DNA of 64,000 nt from Micromussa lordhowensis (taxonomy: Eukaryota > Cnidaria > Anthozoa > Scleractinia > Lobophylliidae), in the NCBI GenBank assembly GCA_964020085.1, contig OZ026601.1, positions 2,762,901 to 2,826,900 on the forward strand, in the 5' to 3' direction. Position 1 is the stretch's first letter. The number at the start of each line of letters is the position of its first letter. This document shows, one piece after another, positions 42,459-55,140 of the stretch. The notes beneath the pieces are model-generated. The model searched no databases. It was not told the DNA's origin and was given only the letters and a program-made list of their open reading frames with translations. A program made the translations under genes and the position numbers.

Positions 42459-43701
42459 TTGGGCACCGTAAGTGTGCCATATGGAAATGGTCTTCATGCT
42501 TATGTTTAGATTGAGTTGTTTTACCCCAAACCACGCCCTGTCCAGCAGCTGATAGATTATAAAGTAAAGCAGAACGTTTAACAACAAACCCCGGGAAGTG
42601 CGCCTTTAAATGTAAGCATTATAGTCAGTCTCGGAGCAAGTTCCTGAATAATGAAATAAAACCATCGGTGCTACTCACCCCTATGAACATGGTAAAAAAA
42701 ATTACGTTTCATGCTTGTCGGGTTTGGTAAAAGCAATTTCGTGGCTGAAATATAATTTCCCGAGGAATTATAAAACTCTGTCTTTAGACTATGTCATCAA
42801 AATACGTTGTCAGACAATGGTGTCTAGACATGACCAGAAAAGCAAACACTAAACATGCCACCGTCACACGCAGGAAACCTACACGAAAAACATCTTATAG
42901 ATGGGTTGCTCCACGATGTTGGAAGCCCTCAAGTAGAGACATTCTTTTAAAATTGTGCTACCTTCGAAGAGTTTCGTACGTGAAGGATCTTGGTGTGGGT
43001 CACCAGGGCGTTGGACCAGGAACGCGGTAGGTATTTGTGATGATAAGACTATCGCACAAAAACTGCCCCTTACTGCTTTTTTATAGCCACGATAAGCAAA
43101 TCAAAACCTCTCCCCACCAATGAATGCCAATATATTCTCTAAACGTTTTATCAGTTGTTTATTTAATATAAAATTTCAACAGTGTCCAATACGTGTTTGT
43201 ATAATCATACAAATAGACACTTTTTCACGAATGTATAAGTGTAATGAAATTGTAGTATTTTGCCAACAATTAAATCCTCCATAATACAACCCTTTAATTC
43301 AAAATCGTGTTTTACGAACGTTGTATCTTAGAAAGTCCTGTGATTAATATATAATCTTGCGAATAAATCCGTCCTTATATGATGTCAACGATTAAAAACG
43401 ATTGTATACAAGAGGCCTTCGTGACTAAAAATCAAAAGTTGCCTTGGATAGCTTCTTTTTTGTCTCAGTAAATCTATGTTTGAACCCGATGGGCAAATCA
43501 TTGATGAAACTAGTTGCCTCAGTTGGCCCAGCACCGAGGATCATTGTGTGCAATATGTCCACATTCCGAGGATGGTCCTCAGTGTTTTGTACTTGATAGA
43601 ATAGGTGATAATTTCACCGATAAGTGGCTTGTCATATGTGGATGAAAGATTTGAAATGCAACTGTCCTGCAGTTGGTGTATCTTGATCAGGTGAGGGCAC
43701 G

Positions 43702-44677
43702 CTATTCGTAGTCCTCCCAAATGTACTCTCCGAGGTCCAGGTCCAACAGGTTGTCTAAAAAAAGGGCGTAAAAATAATACATTAATAAAAAAATACCGCA
43801 AAAACAAACAAATACAGCTTAACGGATTTTCTCTTGAGGCTCTCGTGATAAGTTATTGCGCGCCCGATTCGACCCTCTTTTCAGGCAAAATTTAGTCGAA
43901 AAGTTTTCCGTTCATGCAGTGCGTAGATGATTTCAGACAGCAGATAATGCGAGGCGACCAGGGAAGGAAGTGATTAAATTGGATAATCTTGGATGTTTAC
44001 ATTAACAATGAAAGGGAACGGTTATTATTTGTAAACATGTTGTTATCTTTCTACGCATCTTACAAATTCCCTTGCTCACGGTTCATGAAATATTTGAGGT
44101 GAAAAGTATGAAACAGGAGCTGAAATTTTCCTTCCGCTGAAAAAAATTTAAACTAAAGGATGAGATATGTAAGATTATCAGACCTTCCAGAAATTCGAGC
44201 TGATGACATTAATCCCTGTCCCACAATGATGGAGTGAGTGAAAAAATCAAGATGTATACCTTCAGAGAATGGCTCAAAGCAGAACTTTGGAAGACCGTGA
44301 AGACTCAAATTGTCGTCGAGGCTTGGGAAAGTTGGAATAAGCTCATCAACAGCGATTCTCTCGAGACCTTCCGGTGTCGTCTCCAGAATATCGGTAAGAC
44401 AAGAGATGTACACTGCAGCCAATCGGATGGTCTCTGTTTTCGAGGGCTTCTTCTCTCCAGGAAAAAGTGGAATTAAATCACGGAGCCTCTCAATGTGCGC
44501 GTTGAGGGTTTGCACCCGACATCTTTCACGTGCATTGGCCATTCTCCTCTGCCGGCTGACTCCAGTCAAGCGAGGTCCTCGTCTCCTGGGTTTTTTTCTC
44601 CCTTGGCTTTGGCCAGGCTTTGCTGCTGCTATAGTGGACTCCATGACTGGCTGCTGTGTAATGAGCTGAACACACAA
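43702..44677 (-). CDS. group-A bHLH transcription factor 1, 2 exons
   Basis: Exon 1 is 44677-44260 (TGAAG|gtatac) and exon 2 is 43754-43702 (ccctttttttag|AC ... TAG). The phase-1 join gives 156 aa. Residues 43-98 are a complete bHLH: basic region RQRRMANARERCRV with the ERxR core that contacts E-box DNA, helix 1 LNAHIERLRDLIPLF, loop PGEKKPSK, helix 2 TETIRLAAVYISCLTDIL. An Arg/Lys-rich tract (GRKKPRRRGPRLTG) precedes it. The exon 2 tail is acidic and ends NLLDLDLGEYIWEDYE, plausibly an activation or docking end. The fold resembles the Atonal/Twist superfamily; the exact family is uncertain. Met12 is an alternative start. Tandem paralogue at 49658-50408. Nuclear, E-box binding with an E-protein partner by family rule. 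Confidence 0.87.
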
Positions 44678-44808
44678 GTGATGTGTGTTTTAAAACTGAG
44701 GCGTGGGTACAGTATCGCTAAACGAGCTACTTATCGCAGCATTCCAGGGCTTGGCTTGTCAGCTGGGTTTCCATTTTGAGTAGACATCAAAACGGAACTC
44801 ATTTGACA

Positions 44809-44820
44809 CTATTATATAAA
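44809..44820 (-). promoter_or_regulatory. possible TATA element of bHLH gene 1
   Basis: The minus strand reads tttatataatag about 135-160 nt upstream of the first ATG, a reasonable position for a core promoter. No initiation site is otherwise visible. Confidence 0.35.
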
Positions 44821-45099
44821 GTCCAGAAACATAAACACATGATATTACCCAAGATAAGGCTCCTTCCGTGCTCCACATTGTAATGTGCGTGAATCTCGTG
44901 CTAAAACCCGTTTCTTTCCCCGCATTCCCCAAAACGCCGCGTAGAACAGCGACTTAATTTTCCTGTAATACTTTCTGTATATATTGTCTGATTTATCTAG
45001 ACCCTTTCTCGATTGTGCACCATTGATGTTTTGAGGGTCGTGCCTACTCGGTGGGACAGAGCTTAAACTCCTCCGCAGCATAATTAAAAAACACTTTAC

Positions 45100-48000
45100 C
45101 GTACTGTGGTTATCGGTAGCTTATGGCAATACCCATGAACGTGCTGTTAAAGGACAGCGAAATCCCAAGAGTTTGGTGCTTGGTTTGGAATCATTCACAT
45201 CTTCAACTACATCTGCGTCGACCCTTTCATAAATCGGAAAAGCCTGAGCATTTCTATCAGTAGCTGGTATCAGACGCTGTCACGAAGCATCATGCCTGAT
45301 GTTACACACATGCGTCCACGTTTGCAGCTGACTTTTTGACCTTTCGAAGTATGTTTTTTTGTCTTGCCGTGTTTATTTGTATTAAAAACACTAGGTCTAA
45401 CAGGACTTCGGCTTCTGATAATCACGTAAAAATTCCATCTCGGGAAATTTTCAGACTGAGAAAAATTCCTTTGTTATTTTAATAAGACTGGTCTCCTGTA
45501 AGAGAATGACACCGAGCTTGTAAAGTGTCTAGTAAATTGTGAAAATATTGAAAAGAAACTTAACGGCTCTGCCTTTGCTTATGTGCGGGCCCACACCTGA
45601 AGTAGATATGATACAATTAGAATGGAGTTTTGAAAAACCCTCGTTTGGAACAGTTTTCTTTTTATTCGTGTTACGTCCTCCAATGCAACGAGCTCCCTCG
45701 GCGTCAGTCCCTTCAATGCTAGTGTTTATCTAGCAAACTGCAAAGTTGCCAGTTCTTCAGATGCGAGAGCTATATATCTCAGACGAACGAAACTAGAGGA
45801 ATTTCTAACCGAGCGATGAAAACATTTGTTTGAACATTCCGCTTAACACGTGTTCAAATTAACGATTATGAGTTTTGCCATGAAGTTTTAATTTACGAGA
45901 GTTTATCTCTCGGAAATGAACTATATCCTGTAACATTAATCTGAAGATCCTTCAGAGATGTGTGTTTAATTAAGACTGCGCTCTGCGAGATTATTTGTTA
46001 GTCAAGAAACTCAGACTTTAGGAGCCAGTATTGCCGTAAAGCAGATTCGTAGATATCGTGATTCAATGTGTAAAGGTTGCGGTGCCTACAAAAACAATGA
46101 TAACATTACAGCTATTTTTACATTTTTCCTCAAGGTTATGGAAGCCAGAACATGCAAGCAACCAAATACGGTATTTCATAATTTTCTTGCTTTTTATTAG
46201 ATAGTTCTGCCTTTTGTCGAGAGGAAAGATACAAATTGAAAATACTCCAGAGAAAGGTGGGGGATTTTTTTAAGCACAAAGGCAAACTTTCCCATATTTT
46301 GTTATTGTTTCTAAAAGGACGTGCCTGTTTTTTTTTTTGTTTTGTTTTGTTTTGTTGTTGTTTCTTTTTTAATGGTTATTTCTCTCCAAACTTAGTAACT
46401 AACTAAGCTGGAATAAATTTCTAGAGTTGGACGAAATTTGACCAACGTTTTTGCTTCTTATCGCGAATTGTATTTCTTACCAGTTGATGTGTCGATAAGC
46501 TTTCTGCATTTGATTTAAGCCTCATTAGATAAGAAATGCTTGCCAAGAAATCGCAGAGCGGCGGCTGAACAAAAGGCTGTGGAGCAATTTCGGGTCACCG
46601 TGGGTGTGGTCCAAACTCTGTCATATTCCATGGGCAAACACTAGCGGCGTTAATGTTTGTAATTGCTTTATTAATCGGCTTAATGTTTTATTTTTCTACC
46701 ACGCTTTGAATCCAAAATCAAGAGATTCAATGTTGTTCGGAATATCAGTCTTTTACTGAAACCTAGGTGTGAGTAAGCGGTATTTGAACTTTGGTTTCTT
46801 ACCTTTTTCAGTTTTTAGCCAATCTTGTCAGTGAAAGGGTTTATATTAGAAACAAAATCATGCAATAGTAACGCAGGTCTACATCAGCCAATGGCTGCCA
46901 GCTTTATAAACCAGCGAGACCAAATAAAGCGTGTTTGTATGTATGTAATATATTCAGACTAGCAGGATTTTGTATCGTCCAGCTGAGCAGTAAATATGGA
47001 AGAAATAAAAACAAGAGTAACCCCTCAGTCTCCAACAGGTCCTGTCCTGTCATTTCCATGTGGCAGTTGAAATGAATGATGAGTTGTGTCATAATACTGA
47101 AAAACTAAATTTTCGCTTTTCCTAGTATTTGCGTATTATATAAGAAAACTCTCTACCCGCCTCCTTACCCAAATTAATTACGGGTCGTTTGTAACAGTTT
47201 TGTTTTCGGAAACCGCAAGTGACATAAACTGTGGAAATGTACATCCCGCCCATTGTTAGTGAGGGAGTGGAGTTTACACTACGAAGCAACCTTTAATTAA
47301 TGTGCTATCTTACAAATGAGACAAATAGTTCGATTGGCAAATATGGTAGCCTTAAAGGGTTATTCGTTAAGAGATGAAAAATATTCTGTTCCGTGCAGTC
47401 CTGTTATTTCGATCGTAAATAGCGTGCTTATATCTTTTGCAAAATCGACATAAGGTATATCACATACAGTTTCAGTTTACGTTTAATTAAAAAACGCCAA
47501 CGCGACGGCTGAGATAGATTTAACCCCTTTCGGCAAAAAATAAAATAACATAAAATAATCAAAATCAATTCCCTTTTACAACTGCTTGGCTAAAACGTTT
47601 TAATGGTTACGCGCGAGAAAATGGCCTCTTTCTGTTGTTGCTCATTTTTGGTTTTCTCCAATTACGAATATATCAAGGCTGAGAGGCTTTAGGAGACCCT
47701 TAATTTCACTTAAATGAAAAATCACTGATGTGTGAACAGGTCTCATTAGCACCATTTTCACCAAAGTGCGTTTATGCATCTTATTTCGAAACTTTTTGTG
47801 AGTACCTTATCAGTGTAAAAGTACACATGACCAGTGCTTAATGGACACTTAGAATAATGATTGAGAAGAACCAGTTGAACGCGCGTGTTTTTTGGGGGCG
47901 AAAAGAATCAGGGCACTTACGCTTTCCCCTTTAAATTGCGCCTTACATTCCATGATCGACAGAGAAAATTACCAACTGAAACTAAAAGGAGCAGCAACTT

Positions 48001-49650
48001 TAATTGGAGTAGTGTTTAATACGCTAACTGCATGATAGTTGTGTTTGAACAAGTAAATAAATATTAGACGAGAGCAAGGGCCGATTAAACTGTTTACAAT
48101 TATGGAGGATTGTGTATCACAGAAAACGTTTTAGTCAATGTTAGCAGGTCGATATCCTATATACAGTGGATTACAAACAAGGATGCCTTCTAAATCAAGT
48201 TTTGGTGCTACACGGTCTTCGGTGTTTTTTATCACCTATTATTGGGATCAACACTGTTTTGCTTAATCTTAGTTAAGTGCCGAAATGCATTGCTGACAAA
48301 CTGCTAACAACACCAATATTTAGCTCATCCACTAACACGAAGCACCACGGTCCACAGAAATCCGGGGCAACCAAACGTAGCTGCGTCCAACAGGATCCAA
48401 ATCATGTACAGCGAGAGCGTGGTGATTGGAATCGGTGAATGCGATCGATCGCGATACGGGGCCAAATTCAAGGAGGAAAAGTCCCAAAAATACACTATTT
48501 GCGGACCTGTCAAGTTCTGTGGCTGTAAACGTGAGGGATTTTTTACCTTATGATGATAATCATGCAATTTTAATGCATCATTTTAAGAAATAACTGCAGA
48601 GGGTAAATGTTTACAGCCGATACGTTAACTCCACAACCGCCCACGTTATTTGAACCCGATAGTTCAGGACTTTTTTGAAATGTAAATATTTTAACGTGTT
48701 TTCACCAGAAAACCAAATCGGTTTTCAAAGTGAAAACTCCGTTAGTCCACAACAGAAATTTAGAAAGATACATGCAGTTACAATAACAAAGCACTGCCGT
48801 AAACGGTAATATGAATTGACCCCACACATGCGCCTACTAGTGGAGAATTTAGTTGAATCTCAAAATCCGGCACTCGGATTCTAGGATATGTTTCAGTTAC
48901 TTAAGACACGCTTATCTCATGCATATAATTTAAACTGAACATATAATTTTAAACTTAACATATAATTTAAAACTAAACAACAACAAAACAAAAGACAAAG
49001 GTGTCCGTGTCCAATCTTTACTTTGTTCGTGAAAAACATTGCCAACGGTTTTACTTATATTTGGAAGCTAGACTGCAAAATACAAGAGTGCTTTTTCATC
49101 ACAAAAAGTCCTGTTGATATGCTGAACTTTCTCAAGGTGCGGTTCCGCCTGTTTGATTTCATCGAAACATTGTGCCTTCGGGTATTCTCTAACAACCATG
49201 AGACAGCAGAAGTTTATCGCGAACACGTAAAAGTTGGTTAGTTTACTTTATACTGTTTACTTAGCTTTCACTTTCCCACGCGCGAAGGTTGTTTTCACGA
49301 TAACTTGTTTGAGTAAGATGAATATCATTTATTAAAACAATCAATAGTTTTTTTTAAAAAAAGCTCAGATAACTTAATTACTTGCACGCGAATAAGTAAA
49401 CGACTTCAGGTTGCACAGAAAATAAGTGGAAACAGGCAATGTGTCTCCTAATATTGAGACCTGAGAGGTGGAAGAAAACTTCAACAGGCTGCGTGATAAA
49501 CAACTGACGACTTCAAAATGACGAGGTATTTGATAACGTTGATATTTTCCACAGATTAATGGATGGTACATTCCAAGCACTCAAGAAACATTAGGGCATC
49601 CAGCTTTTTTACTACCGTACACTTGATACTCTTGTTACATTCTGGACTTT
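45100..49650. other. long non-coding interval between the bHLH genes
   Basis: No exon with good splice sites was found. The longest frames (48325-48567 minus, 49023-49241 plus) have no recognisable domain. Apart from short homopolymers (46331-46370) I see few of the MITE families common elsewhere, so this may hold regulatory DNA for the bHLH pair. Confidence 0.45.
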
Positions 49651-49657
49651 CGATGTT

Positions 49658-50408
49658 TTAAAATACTGGTGATAACTCGCTATCAGCGCTGCCACTTAGT
49701 TCGTCCTCTTTCCAAAAGAAAACTGCCAGTTCTGTGACAAATTAAACAAAGAGAGCAAACAACCTCAGTTTCTAATTATCTTCCATATCAAACAGGCTTA
49801 TCTCACTCTGGTTAAATTGTTGTAAGAGTCGAGCTAGCGAGATATATTTTAATTATAAAAGGTGTAGTATTTCCTGCATAAAGCAAATTCTTCTTGTAAA
49901 TGACGCTTTGCAAACAATTGCAATTTTGCCATAAAGGTCCTTTAATTGTTGTTACTAATTTGTTGTTACATAAACGAGATGTTTCAATAAAATGATGGCA
50001 TGTTTACGTTCACGTAACAAATAAACTGCACATAATTACGCTACCTCCCGTATCGACGTCGAACGGATCAAACTCCAAAGAAGTCACTGACATGTCTTCG
50101 TCCAAGCTTTCTCGTGCCGCCATATGATCAGTGTTTTCCATGGCTAAGAGTTCCGTCATATGCGAAATATACAGAGCTGCGAGCCTGATAGTATCCGTCT
50201 TGGACGGTCGTCTTTCGTTCGGAAACAGCGGAATGAGATCTCTCAACCGATCTATACTCTCGTTGATCACATGGACACGATTTCTCTCTCTTGTATTTGC
50301 AATTCTCCGCTGCTTGCTCAGACCAGTCAACCTCCGACCACGCCTCTTTGTCTTTTTCTTTGCAGTCGTTGTTCTTGCATTCTCATCCTCTGCAACTTCG
50401 TTGTCCAT
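49658..50408 (-). CDS. group-A bHLH transcription factor 2, probably 2 exons
   Basis: Exon 1 is 50408-50045 (GGGAG|gtagcg). Residues 33-88 form a full bHLH: KQRRIANTRERNRV, helix 1 INESIDRLRDLIPLF, loop PNERRPSK, helix 2 TDTIRLAALYISHMTELL. The preceding KRRGRRLTGLS matches bHLH gene 1, as does the downstream EFDPF (gene 1: CFEPF) just before the splice donor in the same phase. A candidate exon 2, 49707-49658 (ttttcttttggaaag|AG), would add EDELSGSADSELSPVF and a stop, giving 137 aa. Without splicing the frame ends at 50010 with a different, uncharged tail. Exon 1 is secure; exon 2 is predicted by analogy. Nuclear E-box regulator by family; precise family unknown. Confidence 0.82.
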
Positions 50409-51294
50409 GTTGCGTCGCCCGCGTAACGTAATTTGCTTTAAAATATCTGTTTTCTTTTAAAACGAAGACAGCGCTTCAGCAGCCAGATTGTTGATCACTA
50501 TCACAGGGAAAGCATTTTTAAGCTATTACCACCGTGTCACAGACGTCATAGCTGGAGCCTTCTTGACTGGGGCTTGATGATATTATTATCCAATAATTGA
50601 AATTGCTCTTTCGTAAGGAGAAAATAATCCAGTTATTGAATCTGCCCATTTTCAGCTTCGATCGAAACTCAGTGGGTTGTTTAGAGTCGTGCAGTCGTGC
50701 AGCCTTGATTAAAATCTACTCCCCCAATTCGTAATCTAAGCAAACATACCTCATGGGGTCACCAACGTTCACGAGATTGCGTCAACGATATTGGATATGT
50801 TCCTTCTAACTGGGTGTCACGGAAGTAGCACTTTGTAACCTTCTATCAGCAGCTAATCCAGAGAGTTACTTGAAAATAAATTGTGGCGTGTAACGGCACT
50901 GCCGTGATCTGATTGCTCCTACGTCAGAAGTTTCAAGCTTTCCTGTTTATATAAGAATAGGGCCGGATTTTTTTTACCTTGTACTTGGGGCCCGATGCCA
51001 GTCCCTTTCAGAATATCGTTGAATTTTAATTCCACTAATTTGTAGATGTAATTGCCTTACATTACATAACCAACGCGTGTTTTATCATTTTAATAATTCT
51101 AATAATTTTAATTAATTTAGGGCAAAGGGGAACCTAGGTGGGGCAGGTATTAGGAACTAGAGATTGGGGCACGTGAAAAAATTACAATCACACCACCGAA
51201 GTCTGGATTTCGTTCATGTTCAACTCGACGGGATTCACTGGTTGAATGAGGTATTGTTCATGCTTAGCTAGAATAAATCTCACAATATTTAAGC

Positions 51295-51461
51295 AATAGA
51301 GCACTTTTACCGTGTTTACATAGCCTCGTCTAAACACGAGGAGTGTTGGGAGAATTCGAGACTGTTATGCAAACCCGAGACGTAGTCGTGGGTTTGCATA
51401 ACTTTCGAGAATTCTCCCAGACCCCAAATCATAAGATGAGGTTATGTAAACATGGAAAAAG
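51295..51461. mobile_element. foldback MITE family E copy 2
   Basis: The arms 'accgtgtttacatagcctcg', 'gggagaattcgaga' and 'atgcaaacccgagacg' pair with the complementary right half. Located within tandem unit 1. Confidence 0.82.
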
Positions 51462-53587
51462 TTGTTCAAGCTTAGCTAGAATAGATCTGAAAATATTATA
51501 TTAATTCCAAATTAAGAGTCCACATTGCCTCTTCACATAAATAAAAATATTTGTCAAACTCTAAGAGGAAAGGCTGCAAACATTCATTACGTACTAGCTT
51601 TTTCTTTAAACATACAATAGACCAGACTGCAAAGACGCACAGAACATTCCTTCAAAGTCAAGGAGCTGGTCCAAGGAGTACATAGGATTTAGCTTATGAC
51701 GAAATTCGATAGGAAATCGAGCAATTTCAATTTTTAGTGAACAAAAACCTTGTACCATGATTTTAAGTATATTACAGCCCTTTTTGCTTTTTCTAAAAGC
51801 TAAAGATATAAATCTTTCCCTGAAATAACACCGAAAAATCATTTCCCATGGGAAGTCGAGGAAATATATTTCAAAGTTCAGAGAAATTGTGCAATCACAG
51901 GTAAATTTTTATCATCAGTTTAATTCCGATTCACCCGTGATACATTAAAGTGTTTAATATGAACTGTACATTTGCTTTTAACACTTGGTGTTGTTAGAAA
52001 TGATTTCTTTTGAGAAGATATTTAAAACAGTCACACAGAAGTTTGCAATACGATGTAAATAATATTGGCACAAAGTTTTTGTTCACTAGTTCACTCGACC
52101 TTTCGGTGGATTTCCTCTTATAAAACAAATTATCATTATCGTCGCGTCTGGTCTAGAAAACGTTATCTTCAAGTGGTTTATCTAACCTTCACGCTATCTC
52201 CAACAAAAACCCGCTTTCTGTAATTTTTATTATTATTTTTTGCATTAACTCTCTGTCATGGCCACTATACAATCTCCAGTATTCACGGCTATTTTCGAAC
52301 TGGCGTGCTATCTCGAACCAAACATGAAGTTACCCCTCCCCCCTCCCCTAATTTACACCCCTTATCTCGAGCGAATAGGCCCGACTTCACAGGCAAAGGT
52401 GTAAATTGTTTTGGCAAGAGACCGACGTCTGAGACCCTGGCCTGTGTTCAAGGAGAAAGGGTAGTGTTCTTCTGGCTCTACCCTCAACAGCTTGTCCAAA
52501 TGAAGGTCCAGGTTCACAGGTCCGAAAAGTCTGAGAGGGATCAACAAGCTTCAAGTAGCTAAAAAACAATCGCTTTGGCTGAAAATCAGTAAAATACCCA
52601 GTGGCAGTTACTTGGAACGACATTTCTGACACTTTAAGGCCCTTGAACACAATATAATCTTTTTATAAAGCTGTCCGCAGCCTTAGGTTCTGGTTTATAA
52701 GTTACTTTTTATAGGTTCAAATCACTAGTGTGGTGATACCATGAGTAGCCTATCTTCTTTTTCCCCTCTCCTTTATTCTGAATTTTATTTGTCTACCATT
52801 TCTTTCTCGGAAAATTAGCATACTCCATTGCTAGAGGCCTAATCAGCCTTACTAACCCAAGCGTAAATAAAGTTATGTTTGTACGTAGGTAGAGTTACCA
52901 ACTCAGGCAACGAAAAATTTATTTAACATTAAACCCAATAGTAGTTTATCACTTCTAGTAAAATTACTGAGCCCACTGAAAATCCCCCATAATGTTTGAA
53001 ATACTTTTTGAATGGCAAACGATAGACTTTTTGGTTATCCAGTGTTTTCGATTAGCAACATAATCGCTGAACGGCCGTAAAATGAAATAAAGTTTTGATG
53101 AACAGGATGGCTTTTGGTCACAATTCGTTGATTTCGTCGTATTTATTTTGTTCATATTTTTATTCTTAGAGCCAAAATAAAGCTGTCTCGGTTAAGGAAA
53201 GCTATCCCGAGCAAACAGCTTTCGTGGTCTCGGGCGAGTTATTTTGTTACTTTTTTATGAGAGATAAAGTCTTTCACCTTAAACTTGGAACCCTTTTCAG
53301 AATATCGTTTTAATTCCACTAATTTGTAGACGTAATTGCAGTACATAACATAACAGACGTGTTTTTTATCATATTAATAATTCTACTAATTTTAATTAAT
53401 TTAGGGCAAAGGGGAACTTAGTTGGGTCAGCGATTAGGGACTAGAGATTGGGGCACGAGAAAAATTTACAACCACACCACCGAAGTCTGGATTTCGTTCT
53501 TGTTCAACTCAACGGGATTGAACGCGGTATTCAGTTGAATGAGGTATTGTTCAAGCTTAGCTAGAATAAATCTCACAATATTTGAGT

Positions 53588-53763
53588 ATTAGAACACTTT
53601 TACCGTGTTTACATAGCCTCCTCTAAACACGAAGAGGGACGGGAGAATTCGAGACTATTATGCAAACCCGAGACGTAGTCGGAGATTTGCATAACTTTCG
53701 AGAATTCACCCAGACCCCGAATGTTTAGATGAGGCTATGTAAACATGGAAAAAGTGCTCTATT
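53588..53763. mobile_element. foldback MITE family E copy 3
   Basis: Same structure and relative position in tandem unit 2 as copy 2 in unit 1, so it was probably duplicated with the unit. The full right end 'aaaaagtgctctatt' is kept here. Confidence 0.82.
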
Positions 53764-53866
53764 GCTTTTATAAACAATTCTCGAAAATACGCGCGAAATC
53801 TTAAACGTCAAAACCGTGTTTAGATACTCTCATCTAAACACCTACCGACCACTGAGATTGCGCGTA

Positions 53867-54161
53867 ATAAAAGTCTGCATACGAGCCAAGTGGCCCATCA
53901 GGCCGGAGCTTATCCCGGTTTCTGTAGCATGAAGCGACTAGGAATATTTCTACTCCCCCCTGGATGGGATGCTAGTCCATCGCAGGGTTACCCCCAGCAT
54001 TAAATTCGCCGGTACCCATTTATACACCTGGGTGGAGAGAGGCACCGTGAGAGTAAAGTGTCTTGCCTAAGAACACAACACAATGTCCCCGGCCAGGGCT
54101 CGAACCCGGAGCGCTCGCTCCGGAGTCGAGCGCACTAACCATGAGGCCACCGCGCCTCCAC
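53867..54161 (-). mobile_element. tRNA-derived SINE with 12-bp target duplication
   Basis: Minus-strand head 'ggcctcatggttagtgcgct' and 'gggttcgagccctggccggg', then 'acattgtgttgtgttcttag' and a 3' body ending 'cttggctcgtatgcag'. AGATTGCGCGTA flanks it on both sides (53855-53866, 54162-54173). Same family as 12309-12535. Confidence 0.9.
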
Positions 54162-54190
54162 AGATTGCGCGTAGTAGCTCAGTTATTTTA

Positions 54191-54191
54191 T

Positions 54192-54232
<41 letters not shown>
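54191..54232. repeat. (AAT)n microsatellite
   Basis: About 13 AAT units directly beyond the SINE target duplication. Confidence 0.93.
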
Positions 54233-54233
<1 letters not shown>

Positions 54234-54479
54234 TCCAAGTTAACAGTCCATACTGTCTCTTCAAAAGGATAAAATACTTGTCGGACTCTAAGATGAAAGG
54301 CAAACTGCAAACAGTCAGTACGTACTAACTTTTCCTTTGAGCATACAATAGACTAGACTGCTAGGACACAGATAAAGTTCTTTCAAAAGTCAAGGAGCTG
54401 GTCCAGGAATACATAGGATTTGGTTTATAAATCAAATTATCATTATCGTCGCGCCTGGTCTAGAACTTCGTTATCTTAA

Positions 54480-55107
54480 GGACGTTCGCGCCCAAAAACT
54501 TCCCACGCACAGATTTTTTTAAAACTTTGACTGTAGGTAGAAAATGATAAGATTAGATTAAAAACGTAAAAAAATCGGGGGTCACCGAACTCGTTTTGAA
54601 GATAAGGCGTATCACAGACCATAGCATTTCTAGGATTTCCAGTCATTCGAGGCGATTCTGGCCGGATTCATTACTATCGGCATATGTTTAAGTTGAAGAA
54701 TCATATCTAAGTTATGTGTCTTTAACGCAGCATATATAGGCCTGTATGATAGATCTTTGCTACATATGTCATAAAATCAGCTAGAATTAGCCTTAAAAAA
54801 TACAACTTTAAGTCACGCACACCTGTCATAGGTGTACCAATTCGACCCTATTTGAGTAGTATATGAGAAATAATTAAAACTTCCCACGCTCAGATTTTTT
54901 TTGTTTTTTAGTATAATGGAAAGAATCAGAAAAGGAATTGATCTGCCGAAAAAAAAGTGGGGGTCACCGAGTATCCAACAAAAATATTCGCACACAAAGT
55001 TAACGCAAAGGTCATCAGCTCTATATTTTGTTGAGTTTTGGACTCCGTGCGCGCGCTTGAAAATGACGTGGCACGTGCGTGACCAATGAATAGCGTGCGC
55101 ACTTGAG

Positions 55108-55136
<29 letters not shown>
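54480..55136. mobile_element. TTAA-flanked MITE, family F (657 bp)
   Basis: Terminal inverted repeats are GGACGTTCGCGCCC and complement, flanked by TTAA at 54476-54479 and 55137-55140. The homologous unoccupied sites in units 1 and 3 (about 52165-52180 and 56233-56250) read continuously through 'ttatcttcaagtggttt', confirming insertion into unit 2. Internal 'aacttcccacgc.cagattttttt' occurs twice, near 54497 and 54880. No transposase frame. Confidence 0.88.

Positions 55137-55140
<4 letters not shown>

Noticed and set aside
44234..44779. Plus-strand ORFs of 80-119 codons over bHLH gene 1
   Set aside because: Antisense shadows of the bHLH frame.
48325..48567. 80-codon minus-strand ORF with hydrophobic C-terminus
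   Set aside because: The opposite strand is also open, there is no splice context and no family match by eye.
50010..50044. Unspliced C-terminus of bHLH gene 2
   Set aside because: Kept only as an alternative: a phase-1 donor at the position equivalent to bHLH gene 1 makes splicing more likely.
54067..54303. ORF with a poly-Tyr or poly-Asn run
   Set aside because: Translation of the SINE and the (AAT)n microsatellite, not a gene.
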